A stretch of 64,000 nt of DNA. Origin: Burkholderia sp. MS389 (lineage in GTDB: Bacteria; Pseudomonadota; Gammaproteobacteria; Burkholderiales; Burkholderiaceae). Each line of letters opens with the position of its first letter. Within the stretch, counting starts at the first letter, position 1. The position numbers were made by a program, and so were the translations under genes. Positions 45,949 through 55,055 of this stretch are shown here, piece by piece. Where the stretch lies: contig NZ_CP045994.1 of the NCBI RefSeq assembly GCF_016899425.1, positions 3,100,001 to 3,164,000 of the forward strand, given 5' to 3'. Under the pieces are notes generated by a model, which searched no databases, was not told the DNA's origin, and was given only the letters and a program-made list of their open reading frames with translations.

Positions 45949-48422
45949 TGGACGATCGTACGCGCCCGTCCCCCATCGCCCGCCGCGTGCCCGCATGGCG
46001 GCAGCGCGCGGTGCTCGTATGGCTGCTCGCGCTCGTCGCGTGCGGCATCGCGATCGGGCGCACGCACTTCACGGCCGACCTGTCCGCGTTCCTGCCGAAT
46101 GCGCCGAGCGCCGGGCAACGCGTGCTCGTCGACCAGTTGCGCGACGGCATCGTGTCGCGCCTGATCCTCGTCGCGATCGACGGCGGCGACGCGCGCACGC
46201 GCGCCGCGCTGTCGCGGCGTGTGGCCGGCACGCTGCGCACCGATCCGCAGTTCGCGGCCGTGCACAACGGCGAAGCCGCGAACGACGCGCGCGACCGGCA
46301 ATTCATCTTCGACCATCGCTATCTGCTGAGCCCGGCCGTCACGCCGCAGCGCTTCAGCGCCGACGGCCTGCACCAGGCGCTCGGCGACAGCCTCGATCTG
46401 CTGGGTTCGTCGGCCGGCCTCGTCGCGAAGGCGATGCTGCCGCGCGACCCGACCGGCGAAGTCGCCGCGCTCGTCGACGGGCTCGACAGCGCGGCCGAAC
46501 CGGCGAGCCGCGACGGCGTGTGGGCGTCGCGCGACGGCACACGCGCGGTGCTGGTCGTGCAGACGGCCGCCGCCGGCTCCGATACCGACGCGCAGGCCCG
46601 CGCGATCGACGCCGTGCGCCGCGCGTTCGCGGCCGCGACGCAGGCCGTGCCGAACGCGCACGCCGCGACGCTCGCGATGACGGGCCCCGGCGTGTTCTCG
46701 GTCGACACGCGCGACACGATCCGGCACGACGTCGAACGGTTGTCGGCGGCGAGCATCGTGCTGATCGTCGCGCTGCTGCTCACGCTGTACCGTTCGCTGC
46801 GCACGCTCGCGCTCGGCCTGCTGCCGGTGCTGACCGGCGTCGCGGCCGGGATCGCGGCGGTCGGCGTCGCGTTCGGCACCGTCCACGGGCTGACGCTCGG
46901 GTTCGGGACGACGCTGCTCGGCGAAGCCGTCGACTATTCGATCTACCTGTTCGTGCAATCGGCGCGGGCCGGCACGCGCGGCGCCGCGCGCCCGGCCGAC
47001 GCGACGCGCGCATGGGTCGCCGCGTACTGGCCGACGATCCGGCTCGGCGTGCTGACGTCCGTGTGCGGCTTCGCGTCGATGCTGTTCTCCGGCTTCCCGG
47101 GCCTCGTGCAACTCGGGCTCTATTCGATCGTCGGGCTGACGGCCGCCGCGCTCGTCACGCGCTTCGTACTGCCGCACCTGCGCGGCGAGCGTGTCGCGAT
47201 CCGCGACGTCTCGCGCGTCGGCGCCGTGCTCGCGCGCGCGGCCGGCGCCGCGCCGCGGCTGCGCTGGCCGCTCGCGGTGCTCGTGGTCGCCGCGTGCGCG
47301 ACGCTCGCGCTGCATCGCGACGGCCTGTGGAGCCGCGAGCTCGCCGCGCTCAGCCCGGTGCCCGCGCCGGCGCAGGCGCTCGACGCGCGGCTGCGCGCCG
47401 ATGTCGGCGCACCCGACGTGCGCTACCTCGTCGTGATCGCCGCGCCGACCGAACAGGCCGCGCTCGAAGGTGCAGAAAAAGTCGCCGCGCAGTTGCAGCC
47501 GCTCGTCGACCGGGGCGCGCTCGGCGGTTTCGAAAACCCCGCACGCTACCTGCCGAGCGATGTCGCGCAGCGCGCGCGCCAGGCGAGCCTGCCCGATGCG
47601 GACGCGCTCGCCGCACGGATGCGCTCGGCCGTCGCGCACCAGCCGATCGCGGTAAAGCCCGACCTGTTCGCGCCGTTCCTCGCCGACGTCGATGCCGCGC
47701 GCCACGCGCCGCTGCTCACGCGCGCGGACCTGCGCGGCACGTCGATGGCGCTCGCCGTCGATGCCCTGCTGACCGAGCGCGACGGTCGCTGGAACGCGAT
47801 GCTGCCGCTGCGGGCGCCGGACGCTACGCGCGCGAAGCAGCCCACATCGAGCCTCGACGCCGCGCCGATTCGCGCCGCCGTCGCGCGCGCGGGCGTGCCC
47901 GATGCGCTATTCGTCGACATGAAGGCCGAAGCCGATCGCCTGTACGTGAGCTACGTGCACGAGGACATCCGGCTGTCGCTCGCAGGATTCGCCGCGATCG
48001 CCATGCTGCTGCTGATCGCGCTGCGCTCGCCGCGCCGCGCCGCCCGCGCACTCGCCCCGCTCGTCGCGGCCGTGCTGGTCGTGACGGCCGGCTTCGCGCT
48101 CGCCGGCGTGCCACTGACGATCCTGCACCTCGTCGGGATGCTGCTGATCGTCGCGGTCGGCTCGAATTACGCGCTGTTCTTCTGCCGGCGCGACGACGCG
48201 CAGCCCGTCACGCCGTACACGCTCGTGTCGCTCCTGATCGCGAACCTCGCGACGGTCGCCGGCTTCGGGCTGCTCGCGCTGTCGCGCGTGCCGCTGCTCG
48301 AAACCTTCGGGCTGACCGTCGGCCCCGGCGCGATGCTCGCGCTCGCGTTCGCGGCGATTCTCGCGCCGCGCGCAGCGGGCACGGCGGCGCTCGGCAATCG
48401 TGAACGAGGAGGCCGCGCATGA
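45948..48422 (+). CDS. MMPL-family exporter of the pigment cluster
   Basis: 824 residues with two repeats, each of one helix, a large periplasmic domain and five helices, the RND/MMPL layout. Characteristic segments are RTHFTADLSAFLPNAP, LTLGFGTTLLGEAVDYSIYLFVQ in helix 4 of the first half, and LLIVAVGSNYALFFCRRDD in the second half; the paired acidic/polar residues in these helices are expected for proton coupling. It likely exports the aryl-polyene lipid (XanJ-like role). One-base TGATG overlap with the LolA-like gene and ATGA overlap with the deacetylase gene. Confidence 0.88.
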   Translation: MDDRTRPSPIARRVPAWRQRAVLVWLLALVACGIAIGRTHFTADLSAFLPNAPSAGQRVLVDQLRDGIVSRLILVAIDGGDARTRAALSRRVAGTLRTDPQFAAVHNGEAANDARDRQFIFDHRYLLSPAVTPQRFSADGLHQALGDSLDLLGSSAGLVAKAMLPRDPTGEVAALVDGLDSAAEPASRDGVWASRDGTRAVLVVQTAAAGSDTDAQARAIDAVRRAFAAATQAVPNAHAATLAMTGPGVFSVDTRDTIRHDVERLSAASIVLIVALLLTLYRSLRTLALGLLPVLTGVAAGIAAVGVAFGTVHGLTLGFGTTLLGEAVDYSIYLFVQSARAGTRGAARPADATRAWVAAYWPTIRLGVLTSVCGFASMLFSGFPGLVQLGLYSIVGLTAAALVTRFVLPHLRGERVAIRDVSRVGAVLARAAGAAPRLRWPLAVLVVAACATLALHRDGLWSRELAALSPVPAPAQALDARLRADVGAPDVRYLVVIAAPTEQAALEGAEKVAAQLQPLVDRGALGGFENPARYLPSDVAQRARQASLPDADALAARMRSAVAHQPIAVKPDLFAPFLADVDAARHAPLLTRADLRGTSMALAVDALLTERDGRWNAMLPLRAPDATRAKQPTSSLDAAPIRAAVARAGVPDALFVDMKAEADRLYVSYVHEDIRLSLAGFAAIAMLLLIALRSPRRAARALAPLVAAVLVVTAGFALAGVPLTILHLVGMLLIVAVGSNYALFFCRRDDAQPVTPYTLVSLLIANLATVAGFGLLALSRVPLLETFGLTVGPGAMLALAFAAILAPRAAGTAALGNRERGGRA

Positions 48423-49303
48423 ACGTGCCACCGCTCATTCCGCCGCGCGATGTCGGCGACGCACGGCGCTGGAAACCCACGCCGCTGATCGCCGGCGCCG
48501 CCGCATTGCACGCGGGCGCGGCCGCGGCCGCGATCGCGCAACCGGCCACGTGGCCGTGGGCCGTCGGCGGCGTGGTCGCGTCGCATCTCGCGCTGACCGC
48601 GGCCGGCCTGTGGCCGCGCAGCACGCTGCTCGGCCCGAACTGGACACGCCTGCCGGCCGGCGCGGGCCGCCGCATCGCGCTGACGATCGACGACGGCCCG
48701 GACCCGGACGTCACGCCGCGCGTGCTCGACCTGCTCGACCGTTACGACGCGCGTGCGACGTTCTTCTGCATCGGCGATCTCGCGCGCCGCCATCCTCACT
48801 GGATCGAGGCGATCGTCGCGCGCGGCCATGCGGTCGAGAACCACAGCCAGCGGCACCGCCATACGTTCTCGCTGTCGGGGCCGGCCGCGCTGCGCCGCGA
48901 GATCGCGGCCGCGCAGCAGACGCTGACCGACCTCGCCGGCACGCGCCCGCTGTTCTTCCGCGCGCCGGCCGGCCTGCGCAATCCGTTTCTCGAACCGGTG
49001 CTGTGCGAATTCGGCCTGCAACTGGCGAGCTGGACGCGGCGCGGCTTCGACACGCGGGCGCACGACGCCGCGACCGTTACGCGCCGCCTGCTGCACGGGC
49101 TCGACGCGCGCGACATCCTGCTCGTGCACGATGGTCACGCGGCGCGCGATGCGCGCGGCGAACCGGTCGTGCTCGACGTGCTGCCCGCGGTGCTGCGCGC
49201 AGCCGCCGACGCGCAGCTGCACTGGACCACGCTGCGCGCGGCGCTGGCGCCCGAACCACCCGGCCAGCCGGGCGTCCCGGCACCCCCATTTGATAAAATC
49301 TGA
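48419..49303 (+). CDS. Polysaccharide deacetylase (NodB/CE4 domain)
   Basis: 294 residues. Two N-terminal hydrophobic helices (about 22-66) anchor the protein; the CE4 domain follows with TIDDGPDPD (catalytic D91, metal D92), the metal histidines in HSQRH (H142, H146), FFRAPAGLRNP and the C-terminal HDGHAAR motif. It would remove N-acetyl (or other acyl) groups from a sugar, consistent with trimming a glycolipid head of the pigment. Translationally coupled to the exporter by ATGA. This family is not a core part of E. coli type clusters. Confidence 0.86.
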   Translation: MNVPPLIPPRDVGDARRWKPTPLIAGAAALHAGAAAAAIAQPATWPWAVGGVVASHLALTAAGLWPRSTLLGPNWTRLPAGAGRRIALTIDDGPDPDVTPRVLDLLDRYDARATFFCIGDLARRHPHWIEAIVARGHAVENHSQRHRHTFSLSGPAALRREIAAAQQTLTDLAGTRPLFFRAPAGLRNPFLEPVLCEFGLQLASWTRRGFDTRAHDAATVTRRLLHGLDARDILLVHDGHAARDARGEPVVLDVLPAVLRAAADAQLHWTTLRAALAPEPPGQPGVPAPPFDKI

Positions 49304-49366
49304 CCTCGAACGGCGCGCGTGCCAGCCCTGCTGCAGCGCCCGTTCCGGCCACCGGATGCGACCCTC

Positions 49367-50590
49367 GTGAACCCTCTCCTGCTCTCGCACTTCACCGCCA
49401 CCAGCTGCATCGGCCGCGGCCTCGACGCGACCCTCGATGCGTTGCGCGACGCCCGCGGCGGGCTCGTGCCGTGCAATTTCGAGCGTGCGGATCTCGACAC
49501 GTGGATCGGCGCGGTGGACGGCGTCGATGAGCAGCCCGTGCGCGCCGATCTCGCCGACTTCGAATGCCGCAACAACCGCCTCGCGCAACTCGGCCTGACG
49601 CAGGACGGCTTCGACGCGCGCGTCGCGGCGGCGGTCGCACGCTACGGCGCCGCACGCGTCGGCGTGTTCGTCGGCACGAGCACGGCCGGCATCCTCGAAA
49701 CCGAACGCGCGTATCAGCGCCGCGACCCGGCCGGCGGCGCGCTGCCGGCCGATTTCCGCTACGCGCACACGCACAACCCGTATTCGCCGGCCGCGTTCGT
49801 GCGCGCGTATTTCGCGCTGCGCGGACCGGCGATGGCGATCTCGTCTGCGTGCTCGTCGGGTGCGAAGGTGTTCGGCTCCGCGCGCCGCATGATCGAGGCC
49901 GGGCTGATCGACGCGGCCGTCGTCGGCGGCGTCGATTCGCTGTGCCTGACCACGCTGTACGGCTTCAACTCGCTCGAACTGCTGTCGCGCGAGCCGTGCC
50001 GGCCGTTCGACGTCGCGCGCGACGGCATCTCGATCGGCGAAGCCGCCGCGTTCGCGCTCGTCGAACGCGTCCCTGCCGCGCCCGCCGCGCTCGACGGCGA
50101 CGCGATCCTGCTGCTCGGCATCGGCGAATCGAGCGACGCGCACCACATGTCGTCGCCGCATCCTGAAGGGCTCGGCGCGCGCGCGGCGATCGAGCAGGCG
50201 CTCGCTTCCGCCAGCCTCGGCGCGCACGACATCGACTACGTGAACCTGCACGGCACCGCGACGCCGAGCAACGATGCGGCGGAAAGCCGCGCGCTCGGCG
50301 CGCTGTTCGCCCGCACGCCGTGCAGTTCGACGAAGGGCGCGACCGGCCACACGCTCGGCGCGGCCGGCGCGCTGGAGGCGATCGTCGCGGCGCTCGCGCT
50401 GCGCGAGCAGTTCGTGCCGGCCGGCGTCAACACGACGCAGCCCGACCCGGCGCTCGCAGCCGATTACGTGCTCGCGAGCCGCGACACGCGCGTGCGCGCC
50501 GTCCTCTCCAATTCGTTCGGCTTCGGCGGCACGAATTGCAGCCTGATCTTCGGTCGCACCCAGCATGCGGCCGGTCGCGCTCGCCGTTGA
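49367..50590 (+). CDS. Beta-ketoacyl-ACP synthase (KAS II type) of the pigment cluster
   Basis: 407 residues from the GTG at 49367. The catalytic triad is complete: C162 (SSACSSG), H295 (LHGTATPSND) and H328 (ATGHTLGAAG). The C-terminal NSFGFGGTN signature is present. It extends the aryl-primed polyene with malonyl-ACP. Start is uncertain: an in-frame GTG at 49319 would add 16 residues, but the family begins close to LSHFTATSC. It follows the deacetylase by 63 bases and precedes the chain-length-factor gene by eight. Confidence 0.9.
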   Translation: MNPLLLSHFTATSCIGRGLDATLDALRDARGGLVPCNFERADLDTWIGAVDGVDEQPVRADLADFECRNNRLAQLGLTQDGFDARVAAAVARYGAARVGVFVGTSTAGILETERAYQRRDPAGGALPADFRYAHTHNPYSPAAFVRAYFALRGPAMAISSACSSGAKVFGSARRMIEAGLIDAAVVGGVDSLCLTTLYGFNSLELLSREPCRPFDVARDGISIGEAAAFALVERVPAAPAALDGDAILLLGIGESSDAHHMSSPHPEGLGARAAIEQALASASLGAHDIDYVNLHGTATPSNDAAESRALGALFARTPCSSTKGATGHTLGAAGALEAIVAALALREQFVPAGVNTTQPDPALAADYVLASRDTRVRAVLSNSFGFGGTNCSLIFGRTQHAAGRARR

Positions 50591-50598
50591 GGCCCGCC

Positions 50599-51417
50599 AT
50601 GACGCTCACCGCCTTCATCGAAAGCATCGGCCTCGTCGGGCCGGGATTGAACGACTGGCCGCACGCGGCCGACGTGCTCGCGGGCCGCGCGCCCTACGTG
50701 CCTGCCCGCACCGAGCTGCCGCCGCCGGCCGGGCTGCCGTCCGCCGAACGGCGCCGCACGGGCCCGGTCGTGCGCACCGCGCTCGCGGTCGGCCACGAAG
50801 CGGTGGCCGCGAGCGGCCGCGACGCCGCGACGCTCGCGACCGTGTTCAGCGCGTCCGGCGGCGACGGCCAGAACTGCCACGCGATCTGCGAAACGCTGGC
50901 CGACGACGATCGCCAGCTGTCGCCGACCCGCTTCCACAATTCGGTGCACAACGCGCCGGCCGGCTACTGGAGCATCGCGACCCGCGCGACGGCGACGTCG
51001 AACGTGCTGTGCGCGCACGACGGCAGCTTTGCCGCCGGCCTGCTCGACAGCCTGTGCCAGGTCGTCGTCGATCGTGTGCCGAGCCTGCTGATCGCGTACG
51101 ACACCGATTATCCGGAACCGCTGCGCACGGTGCGGCCGATCGGCGACGCATTCGGCGTCGCGCTCGTGTTCGCGCCGGAAGCGAGCGAACGCGCGCTCGC
51201 CCGCATCGACGTGCAGCTCACCGATGCGCCCGCGACGACGCTCGCGCATGCCGGACTCGACGCGCTGCGGGCCGGCAATCCGGCCGCCCGCGCGCTGCCG
51301 CTGCTCGATGCGCTCGCCGCGCGGTGCTCGACGCGCGTCGTGCTCGACTACCTGGACGATACGCGCGTGCAAGTCGACGTCGCGATCTCCGAATCCTGTG
51401 CGGAGCGCGCGCGATGA
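50599..51417 (+). CDS. Ketosynthase-like chain-length factor (ApeC-like)
   Basis: 272 residues of the N-terminal half of the ketosynthase fold (ketoacyl-synt_2). It has FHNSVHNAPAGYWSIAT at the place of the active-site Cys region, where the sequence reads SNVLCAHDGSFAAGLLD, and lacks the later catalytic histidines, so it is likely an inactive partner that pairs with the upstream KS, as ApeC does with ApeO, and sets chain length. Ends in an ATGA overlap with the dehydratase gene. Confidence 0.85.
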   Translation: MTLTAFIESIGLVGPGLNDWPHAADVLAGRAPYVPARTELPPPAGLPSAERRRTGPVVRTALAVGHEAVAASGRDAATLATVFSASGGDGQNCHAICETLADDDRQLSPTRFHNSVHNAPAGYWSIATRATATSNVLCAHDGSFAAGLLDSLCQVVVDRVPSLLIAYDTDYPEPLRTVRPIGDAFGVALVFAPEASERALARIDVQLTDAPATTLAHAGLDALRAGNPAARALPLLDALAARCSTRVVLDYLDDTRVQVDVAISESCAERAR

Positions 51418-51917
51418 CCGCACCGGTCGGATTGCCCCCGCCGCTCGACCATGCGTGGATTGCCGCGCACATTCCGCATGCCGGCGCGATGTGCGTGCTC
51501 GATTCGGTCGATGCATGGGATGCCGAACGAATCCGCTGCACCGCGACGAGCCACCGCGATCCGCACAACCCGCTGCGCGCGCACGGGCGGCTCGCGTCGG
51601 TTTGCGGCATCGAATATGCGGCGCAGGCGATGGCCGTGCACGGCGTGCTGCTCGGCGCGCACGAAGCGCGTCCGCGCGTCGGCTATCTCGCGAGCGTGCG
51701 CAACGTCGACGCGTTCGTCGACCGGCTCGACACGTTCGAAGCGCCGCTCACCGTCGACGCGCAACGCGTCAGCGGCGACGGCCGCTCGGTGCTGTACGGC
51801 TTCGCGCTGCGCTGCGGCGAGCGCGTGCTGCTGTCCGGCCGCGCGGCGGTGATGCTCGACGCATCGGCCGCCGGCGCGCTTCAACCGGCGCCTGCCGGCA
51901 ACACGAATCCTCGATGA
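51414..51917 (+). CDS. 3-hydroxyacyl-ACP dehydratase (ApeP-like hotdog)
   Basis: 167 residues, hotdog fold. PHAGAMCVLDSVDAWD (from about residue 21) gives the catalytic histidine, and GIEYAAQAMAVHG gives the partner glutamate helix, as in ApeP. It dehydrates beta-hydroxyacyl-ACP to build the conjugated double bonds. The separate hotdog domain fused to the ligase may be a second dehydratase with a different specificity. Coupled to the genes on both sides by ATGA-type junctions. Confidence 0.86.
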   Translation: MTAPVGLPPPLDHAWIAAHIPHAGAMCVLDSVDAWDAERIRCTATSHRDPHNPLRAHGRLASVCGIEYAAQAMAVHGVLLGAHEARPRVGYLASVRNVDAFVDRLDTFEAPLTVDAQRVSGDGRSVLYGFALRCGERVLLSGRAAVMLDASAAGALQPAPAGNTNPR

Positions 51918-51943
51918 CGAGGCTTACCTCAAGGAAACCGGTC

Positions 51944-52243
51944 GTGAAAGTTCGTCAGTTCATTGGCGCAGCGCTCGTTCTGGCGCTGCTCAGCCCGCTC
52001 GCACACGCGGACATGTCGGAAGTGAAGCAGGACATCAAGCGCGATTCGAAGGAAGCCGCGCACAAGACCGGCGAGGCCGCACGCAGCTTCGGCCACGCGA
52101 CCGCAAGCGCCGCGAAGGCGGTCGGGCACGGCGTCGCGCATGCGTCGCGCGAAGGCTGGGAAGCCACCAAGCGCACGACGAAGCGAATCTTCCACAAGAA
52201 CGACGCGGGCGAGTCGGCTGGAAAGGGCGAAAGGAACGACTGA
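51944..52243 (+). CDS. Small exported Ala/Lys/His-rich protein
   Basis: 99 residues from a GTG at 51944 that has AAGGAAA upstream and yields a compact signal peptide (KVRQF, a Leu/Ala core, LAHA cleavage). Alternatively an ATG at 51914 overlapping the previous stop (ATGA) adds ten residues. The mature part is a basic amphipathic helix-forming chain (KQDIKRDSKEAAHKTGEAA, then GHATASAAKAVGHGVAH). I recognise no family. As the last gene of the plus arm it may be a periplasmic accessory of pigment transport, but this is only a guess from position. Confidence 0.6.
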   Translation: MKVRQFIGAALVLALLSPLAHADMSEVKQDIKRDSKEAAHKTGEAARSFGHATASAAKAVGHGVAHASREGWEATKRTTKRIFHKNDAGESAGKGERND

Positions 52244-52334
52244 TCGCGCATCCCGCGCGCATTGCCGACTGCATGCGCTCGGGGCGTAACCGCTCGCCGA
52301 TCGTTCACCGCTTGCGACGCGACCGGCTTTGCCG

Positions 52335-52541
52335 TCAGCGCGCCCGGCGCATGCGGCACAGCGACCTTTCCGGCCTGCGCGCGAAACACTTGCCGTACGC
52401 GACGAACCGGCAATCGCGATGATCGAAGTTCCGCAGCAGCCGCGCGCGGCGCCGCTCGAGCCAGTAGAGCGAGATCGCCATCGTCAGTGCGATGGCCAGC
52501 GCCGAGCCGCCGATCACCAGTCCGATCCAGGTGTCGCCCAT
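52335..52541 (-). CDS. Predicted small single-pass membrane protein
   Basis: 68 residues: a hydrophobic helix (about 4-27, TWIGLVIGGSALAIALTMAI) followed by a very basic cytoplasmic tail with cysteines in DHRDCRFVAYGKCFARR. The GGAG site four bases before the ATG at 52541 supports it as real, as does the sharp hydrophobic/basic split. It is minus-strand, between the pigment cluster and phaB. No family recognised. Confidence 0.5.
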   Translation of the reverse strand: MGDTWIGLVIGGSALAIALTMAISLYWLERRRARLLRNFDHRDCRFVAYGKCFARRPERSLCRMRRAR

Positions 52542-52648
52542 GCGTTCTCCGGAATGCGAGGCCGAAGCGGCGCGCCTGCCGCCGCTCCGGCGCGGGATAG
52601 GGGGAACGCGGCCCGCACGGACGCGAACGCCGTGCGGGCCGCCGCACG

Positions 52649-53392
52649 TCACTGCATGTGCTGACCGCCGTTGATCGCGATGTTGGAGCCCGTCACGAAG
52701 CCGGCCTCCTCCGAGCACAGGTAAGCGACCAGCGCCGCAACTTCCTCGGGCTTGCCGAGCCGGCCCGCCGGGATCTGCGGGAGGATCTTCGTGTCAAGGA
52801 TGTCCTGCGGGATCGCAGTGACCATCTTCGTCGCCAGGTAGCCCGGCGACACCGTGTTCACCGTCACGCCCTTGCGCGCGACCTCGAGCGCGAGCGATTT
52901 CGTGAAGCCGTGCATGCCGGCTTTCGCGGCCGCGTAGTTGGTCTGGCCGACCGAGCCCTTCGAGCCGTTCACCGACGAGATGTTGACGATGCGGCCCCAG
53001 CCGCGCTCGACCATGCCGTCGCAGACCGGCTTCGTCATGTTGAACACGGAATCGAGGTTCGTGCGGATCACCGCGTCCCAGTTGACCTTGTCGAGCTTGC
53101 GCAGCGTCATGTCGCGCGTGATGCCCGCGTTGTTCACGAGAATGTCGACCGGGCCGACGTCCTGCATGATCTTCTCGATGCATTGCTGGCACGAGTCGTG
53201 ATCGGCCACGTCCACCGGGTACGCATGGAATGCCCGGCCGGCCGCATGCATCTCGGTCAGCCAGCGGTCCGAGCCGGCGTTGTTCGGCGAATACGTGACG
53301 ACTACCCGGTGACCCGCGTCGTTCAACCGGATGCTGACCGCCTCGCCGAGGCCGCCCATCCCACCTGTCACAACTGCGATTCGCTTAGTCAT
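52649..53392 (-). CDS. phaB: Acetoacetyl-CoA reductase
   Basis: 247 residues, short-chain dehydrogenase of the PhaB type. It reduces acetoacetyl-CoA to (R)-3-hydroxybutyryl-CoA with NADPH for polyhydroxybutyrate. The cofactor loop is VVTGGMGGLGEAV, the active site is NISSVNGSKGS with the YxxxK motif in TNYAAAKAG, and the PhaB-type VDVADHDSCQQC segment is present. It starts 218 bases after phaA on the same strand. Distinct from the FabG-like gene of the pigment cluster at 40.3-41.0 kb. Confidence 0.93.
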   Translation of the reverse strand: MTKRIAVVTGGMGGLGEAVSIRLNDAGHRVVVTYSPNNAGSDRWLTEMHAAGRAFHAYPVDVADHDSCQQCIEKIMQDVGPVDILVNNAGITRDMTLRKLDKVNWDAVIRTNLDSVFNMTKPVCDGMVERGWGRIVNISSVNGSKGSVGQTNYAAAKAGMHGFTKSLALEVARKGVTVNTVSPGYLATKMVTAIPQDILDTKILPQIPAGRLGKPEEVAALVAYLCSEEAGFVTGSNIAINGGQHMQ

Positions 53393-53610
53393 ACTATGAA
53401 TTACCGACAAAAAAGTAATCGATGAAAGGCGGGGCGGCGGCCTCGCACACGCTGCTGCCCCACCGCTTCGATGCGCGTCCGCCCGCGTCGCGGGCGCGGC
53501 ACGCACCGGTACCTCGCGCGTGTTGTTGACTGCCTGTGTTGCGCGAAAACCGCCTGGCTCGCCCGCGACGCCGATTCGCGCCGCGAGCGGACCGTATCGT
53601 CAGCCGCTGC

Positions 53611-54792
53611 TCAGACGCGCTCGACCGCAAGCGCGACGCCCATGCCGCCGCCGATGCACAGCGACGCCAGCCCGCGCTTCGCGTCGCGCTTGACCATCTC
53701 GTGCAGCAGCGTCACCAGGATCCGGCAGCCCGACGCGCCGATCGGGTGGCCGATCGCGATCGCCCCGCCGTTCACGTTCACCTTCGACGTGTCCCAGCCC
53801 ATCTGCTTGTGCACCGCCAGCGCCTGCGCCGCGAACGCTTCGTTGATCTCCATCAGGTCCAGGTCGCCCGGCGTCCAGCCCGCGCGCTCCAGCGCCCGGC
53901 GCGACGCCGGCACCGGCCCCATGCCCATCACGCTCGGATCCACGCCCGCGTTCGCATACGCCTTGATCCGCGCCAGCGGCGTCAGGCCCAGCGCCGCCGC
54001 TTTCTGCGCCGACATCACCAGCACCGCCGCCGCGCCGTCGTTCAGCCCCGACGCGTTCGCCGCCGTCACCGAGCCGTCCTTCGCGAACGCCGGCTTCAGC
54101 CCGGCCAGCGACTCCGCCGTCACGCCGTGACGCACGAACTCGTCGGTCGCGAACTGCAGCGGCTCGCCCTTGCGTTGCGGGATCGACACCGGCACGATCT
54201 CGTCGTCGAAGCGCCCGGCCTTCTGCGCAGCTTCCGCCTTGTTCTGCGACAGCGCCGCGAACGCGTCCTGCTCTTCGCGCGTGATCCCGTATTCCTTCGC
54301 GACGTTCTCCGCCGTGATGCCCATGTGGTACTGGTTGTACACGTCCCACAGCCCGTCGACGATCATCGTGTCGACCAGCTTCGCGTCGCCCATCCGGAAG
54401 CCGTCGCGCGAGCCCGGCAGCACGTGCGGCGCCGCGCTCATGTTCTCCTGGCCGCCCGCGATCACGATCTCCGCGTCGCCCGCGACGATCGCATTCGCCG
54501 CCAGCATCACGGCCTTCAAGCCCGAGCCGCACACCTTGTTGATCGTCATGCCCGGCACCGCGCTCGGCAGCCCCGCCTTGATCACCGACTGCCGCGCCGG
54601 GTTCTGCCCGGAGCCGGCCGTCAGCACCTGGCCCATGATCACTTCGCTGACCTGGTCGGGCTTCACGCCCGCACGCTCCAGCACCGCGCGGATCACCGTC
54701 GCGCCCAGTTCCGGCGCCGCAATCTTCGCGAGCGAGCCGCCGAATTTGCCGACCGCGGTCCGCGCGGCCGATACGATCACTACATCCGTCAT
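53611..54792 (-). CDS. phaA: Acetyl-CoA C-acetyltransferase (biosynthetic thiolase)
   Basis: 393 residues. Condenses two acetyl-CoA to acetoacetyl-CoA. Catalytic Cys88 lies in [10 protein letters not shown], His in IGHPIGASG (near 349) and Cys379 in SLCIGGGMG, at the positions expected from the Zoogloea/Cupriavidus PhaA family. The ATG at 54792 has AGGAA nine bases upstream; an ATG at 54807 is the alternative. Lies between the phasin gene (263-base gap) and phaB, forming the polymer-precursor pathway. Confidence 0.94.
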   Translation of the reverse strand: MTDVVIVSAARTAVGKFGGSLAKIAAPELGATVIRAVLERAGVKPDQVSEVIMGQVLTAGSGQNPARQSVIKAGLPSAVPGMTINKVCGSGLKAVMLAANAIVAGDAEIVIAGGQENMSAAPHVLPGSRDGFRMGDAKLVDTMIVDGLWDVYNQYHMGITAENVAKEYGITREEQDAFAALSQNKAEAAQKAGRFDDEIVPVSIPQRKGEPLQFATDEFVRHGVTAESLAGLKPAFAKDGSVTAANASGLNDGAAAVLVMSAQKAAALGLTPLARIKAYANAGVDPSVMGMGPVPASRRALERAGWTPGDLDLMEINEAFAAQALAVHKQMGWDTSKVNVNGGAIAIGHPIGASGCRILVTLLHEMVKRDAKRGLASLCIGGGMGVALAVERV

Positions 54793-55055
54793 GTTCAGTT
54801 CCTGCATCGAAGTCAGTTCGTCGTGGCGACGCCGGCACGAGACGGTCGCACATGGCGATGGCGCCGCCCGCCGCCGTATTGGCGGGCAGCTTCCGTCCGC
54901 AACGGCGGCACGGCACACCGCCGCACGGGCAACCGTGCACGGGCGTCTGGCGGCGAACCGGATGTTTGCCGGACCGCGCGTGGCACACGCGGCGGCCGGC
55001 GCCATCCGGCGCCGATCAATCTTGTCGCGCTCGCACGCGACACGCACTCACGCGG

